Positions 61,634 to 64,000 of a stretch of DNA of 64,000 nt are shown piece by piece. Below the pieces are notes generated by a model. The model was not told the origin of the DNA. It saw only the letters and a program-made list of their open reading frames with translations, and did no database searches. The translations under genes and the position numbers were made by a program. The stretch is from Paenibacillus woosongensis (GTDB taxonomy: Bacteria; Bacillota; Bacilli; Paenibacillales; Paenibacillaceae). The first letter of the stretch is position 1, and every line of letters begins with the position of its first letter. The stretch covers positions 4,340,001-4,404,000 of the forward strand of contig NZ_CP126084.1 in NCBI RefSeq assembly GCF_030122845.1, given 5' to 3'.

Positions 61634-64000
61634 TTACCGATCCCTCCCGATCTCAAGAATAATCGTCATCGTGACCCCCACGACGGTTAAATACACGCCC
61701 AGGTCGAAAATGACCGCCGTAGCCAGCTCGACCTCTCCGAGAATCGACAAATGTGCATGTCCAAACGCATGACTGAGGAAGGGTACGCCAAACCAAAGCG
61801 AGCCTAGTCCCGTCAAAAAGGCAATGAACAAGCCCGAGGCCATGACTTTCCGGAAGTCAAGCGGGACAATGCTGCGCATAACCTCTTGTCCATAGGCGAT
61901 AGCAAGCAGCACGAGCGCTGCCGAAGTCATCAGTCCGCCGATGAACCCGCCTCCCGGGTTATTATGGCCGGCAAAAAACAAATACAGGGAGAAGGTCAGG
62001 ATAATGAACATGGCTACCCTTGAGGTCATCCGCAAAATAACATCATTGCTTCTTATCGCTGGAAGCTTGCCTCCAGTTTGTCGTTTCCCCGAGCTCATGC
62101 GCGAAGCGAGCGGTTCATGGCTTTCGTCCAAATTCAAGCGAATCAGCGCAAAGATGCCAAGCGAGGCGATGCCAAGCACCACGATTTCCAGCATGGTATC
62201 GAAGCCGCGGAAGTCCACCAGAATGACGTTGACGACATTTTTGCCGCCAGCCAGCGTATAGCTAGCCTCCAGGAAGAATTTCGATATCGATTCAAAGGGA
62301 TGGCTGCTTCCCTCACTTAAAGCGCTAAGTGCTATCAGGGTAACCATTGCGCCCACACCCAAGGAAACCAGGAAATTCGCAAGCTTGAATTTAAGGACGG
62401 ACAGCTCCTTCTTAAGCTTCGGCAAATGATAGAAGCAGAGCAGGAATAGTGTGACCGATACCGTCTCCACGATAAGCTGGGTAAGCGCAAGATCCGGTGC
62501 CCGAAAAATGACGAAGAACAAGGACACCATATAGCCCACGGCCCCCGTCAAAATAATCGCCAGCAAACGCGAGTTGGCAAAGGGCACCGCGATCGCGGCT
62601 ATAATGAGGGCAAGCAAAATAGCTGCCTCGTATACCGTGACCGGAGCGTAGCTGCTGCTATCCAGGCTGAAGCCGTCAAATGCAAGCATAATGGCCCCTA
62701 GTGCAAGTACGAAAAATGTAAAAATATAAATCAAGTAATGCCGTACGGAGCCGGTCATATATTTATTCGTCAGCCCCTGCGACGACCGCTCCATCGTTCT
62801 GAGTCCCGTATCGTAAACACCGTTCAGGGAGAAGCGGGCAAACCAAGGGCTATTCAACGCTTTGAGTTTAGGCTGAACCGCAACTACCAGAACGCCCGCA
62901 GCGATAACGCCCAGTGTCATGAATACCTCCGGCGTCCAGCCATGCCAGAATTGAATGGACACGAGGAACTTCTCGCCCGGCGCAAGCAAGTCTGGCAGGA
63001 TCGCAGCCATTGCCGGCTCGATTAACGAATACGACAGCAGGCCGGGAAACAGTCCGAATACGAGTGCAAGAGCAGCTAAAACAACCGGCGGTACAAGCAT
63101 GCCGGCCGGAGCCTCATGCGGCTGTTTTGTCAACTGCTCCGGTTTGAATTTCCCTGCAAATGTCCTATACAGCAGCACCATGCTGTAAGCAAATGTAAAG
63201 ACACTGGCTGTCCAAGCAATCAGGGGAAACAGTGTGCTCCAGGTATCCATGCTCCATATACCCATCTCAAGCGTGTTCAGGATTGCGGTAAAGAACATTT
63301 CTTTGCTGAGGAAGCCCCCGAACGGTGGTATGCCGGCCATCGACAATGTCCCGATAGCAGCGACCGAGAACGTTACGGGCATAAGCCGCATTAACCCGCC
63401 CAGCTTGCGGATGTCCCTTGTTCCCGTCTCATGATCTACGATCCCCACGACCATGAATAATGCTCCCTTAAATACCGCGTGATTCATCAGATGGAATATG
63501 GCAGCCATCGTTGCCTTGGAATAAAACAGGGACTGATGGACGTCCGTGTAGTACCCCGAGGCCGAGCCGAGACCGAGCAAAGCCATGATCAATCCCAGCT
63601 GGCTAATGGTGGAGAAGGCCAGCATTGCTTTCAAGTCGGTCTGCTTGATTGCCTTGAAGGAACCAAAGATCAACGTGACTAGCCCTACGCCAGACACAAG
63701 CCAGAACCAGGCCGCTTGCCCTGAAAACACCGGCGTAAATCTGGCTACGAGGTATAGCCCGGCCTTAACCATCGTTGCGGAGTGCAAATATGCGCTCACT
63801 GGGGTCGGCGCCTCCATGGCATCCGGCAGCCAAATATGGAACGGGAACTGGGCAGATTTCGTGAAGGCCCCGAGCAGCACCAGCAGCAGTGCAGGCAGCA
63901 TCAGGGAATGGCCGATGATCATATCGGAGCTCTGAATGATTTCTCTCACCGAGAACGTGCCGGTCATAATATAAATCAACACGAAGCCAGCCAACATCGC
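61634..64000 (-). CDS. Fused Mrp antiporter subunits A and B, 5' end outside the window
   Basis: About 789 residues visible. The first part is MrpA: NuoL-like channel with HIWLPDAMEAPTPVSAYLHS (Lys/His region), SMAGIPPFGGF and STISQLGLIMA; then the MrpA C-terminal region (VILVDFRGFDTMLEIVVLG). After a charged linker (MSSGKRQTGGKLPAI) the same frame continues into MrpB: FAGHNNPGGGFIGGLMTSAAL and FDLGVYLTVVG. In Bacillus mrpA and mrpB are separate. The N-terminal 150 or so residues lie beyond the window edge. Confidence 0.94.
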   Translation of the reverse strand, partial: AMLAGFVLIYIMTGTFSVREIIQSSDMIIGHSLMLPALLLVLLGAFTKSAQFPFHIWLPDAMEAPTPVSAYLHSATMVKAGLYLVARFTPVFSGQAAWFWLVSGVGLVTLIFGSFKAIKQTDLKAMLAFSTISQLGLIMALLGLGSASGYYTDVHQSLFYSKATMAAIFHLMNHAVFKGALFMVVGIVDHETGTRDIRKLGGLMRLMPVTFSVAAIGTLSMAGIPPFGGFLSKEMFFTAILNTLEMGIWSMDTWSTLFPLIAWTASVFTFAYSMVLLYRTFAGKFKPEQLTKQPHEAPAGMLVPPVVLAALALVFGLFPGLLSYSLIEPAMAAILPDLLAPGEKFLVSIQFWHGWTPEVFMTLGVIAAGVLVVAVQPKLKALNSPWFARFSLNGVYDTGLRTMERSSQGLTNKYMTGSVRHYLIYIFTFFVLALGAIMLAFDGFSLDSSSYAPVTVYEAAILLALIIAAIAVPFANSRLLAIILTGAVGYMVSLFFVIFRAPDLALTQLIVETVSVTLFLLCFYHLPKLKKELSVLKFKLANFLVSLGVGAMVTLIALSALSEGSSHPFESISKFFLEASYTLAGGKNVVNVILVDFRGFDTMLEIVVLGIASLGIFALIRLNLDESHEPLASRMSSGKRQTGGKLPAIRSNDVILRMTSRVAMFIILTFSLYLFFAGHNNPGGGFIGGLMTSAALVLLAIAYGQEVMRSIVPLDFRKVMASGLFIAFLTGLGSLWFGVPFLSHAFGHAHLSILGEVELATAVIFDLGVYLTVVGVTMTIILEIGRDR

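Noticed and set aside
1..64000. CRISPR arrays, rRNA, tRNA, integrase or transposase genes
   Set aside because: I looked for regular repeats, conserved RNA signatures and recombinase motifs on both strands and found none that hold up.

Overview
The window looks like chromosome of an endospore-forming, Gram-positive member of the Bacillales, most probably Paenibacillus or a close relative. The evidence is protein content: two classes of small acid-soluble spore proteins, a ger germinant-receptor operon, YlbJ, YunB and LytH sporulation proteins, a T-box trpS, an SLH-domain surface protein, the LiaFSR envelope-stress system and a seven-subunit-type Mrp antiporter. Base composition is mixed, mostly moderate GC, with one clearly AT-rich island at about 27.2-29.4 kb. 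I found no rRNA, tRNA or CRISPR array.

Layout. 1-5.8 kb: two tandem paralogous class B penicillin-binding proteins (the left one runs off the window), then a transglutaminase-fold membrane protein and a small membrane protein. 6-12.6 kb: an MFS transporter, a 40-residue YjcZ-like peptide, a small Toprim protein, sco and ctaB for cytochrome oxidase assembly, trpS behind a T-box, an aldose epimerase and an alpha/beta-type SASP with a sigma-G promoter. 12.7-24.8 kb: pepF, small conserved proteins, a DUF2225 protein, truncated haemoglobin, a 31-codon membrane peptide, ylbJ, NAD kinase, an S41 protease, and the yutD-lipA / lytH / yunB cluster, whose gene order resembles that of Bacillus subtilis.

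24.9-29.4 kb: a UvrD-like helicase broken by one frameshift is followed by the AT-rich island. The island holds the remnant of a small secreted protein with a damaged signal peptide, a hairpin, and a two-gene ABC transporter, under a palindrome; this resembles a decayed bacteriocin-type locus. 29.5-36.8 kb: nadE, then a metal-homeostasis block: a CzrA-like zinc sensor divergent from a CzcD exporter with an operator between them, and a CsoR-type operator in front of copZ-copA plus a His-rich secreted protein. A metallo-hydrolase with a lost N-terminus closes this block.

37-53.7 kb: a secreted subtilase with fibronectin repeats paired with an SLH protein, an rRNA methyltransferase, a KtrA-like potassium channel regulator, sspI, prfC, a nitroreductase, a flavoprotein-ferredoxin pair behind a leader hairpin, zwf, a YwmB-like protein, and a gerB-gerA-gerC operon with a good sigma-G promoter. 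53.7-64 kb, all on the minus strand: an envelope-stress operon (LiaI-like, PspA, PspC, PspA, LiaF, LiaS, LiaR) and an mrp operon whose mrpA and mrpB are fused in one frame.

The two themes that recur are spore formation/germination and protection of the cell envelope and ion balance (Lia/Psp, Mrp, Ktr, Zn and Cu efflux). Start codons below were chosen by ribosome-binding-site spacing and often differ from the longest open frame.
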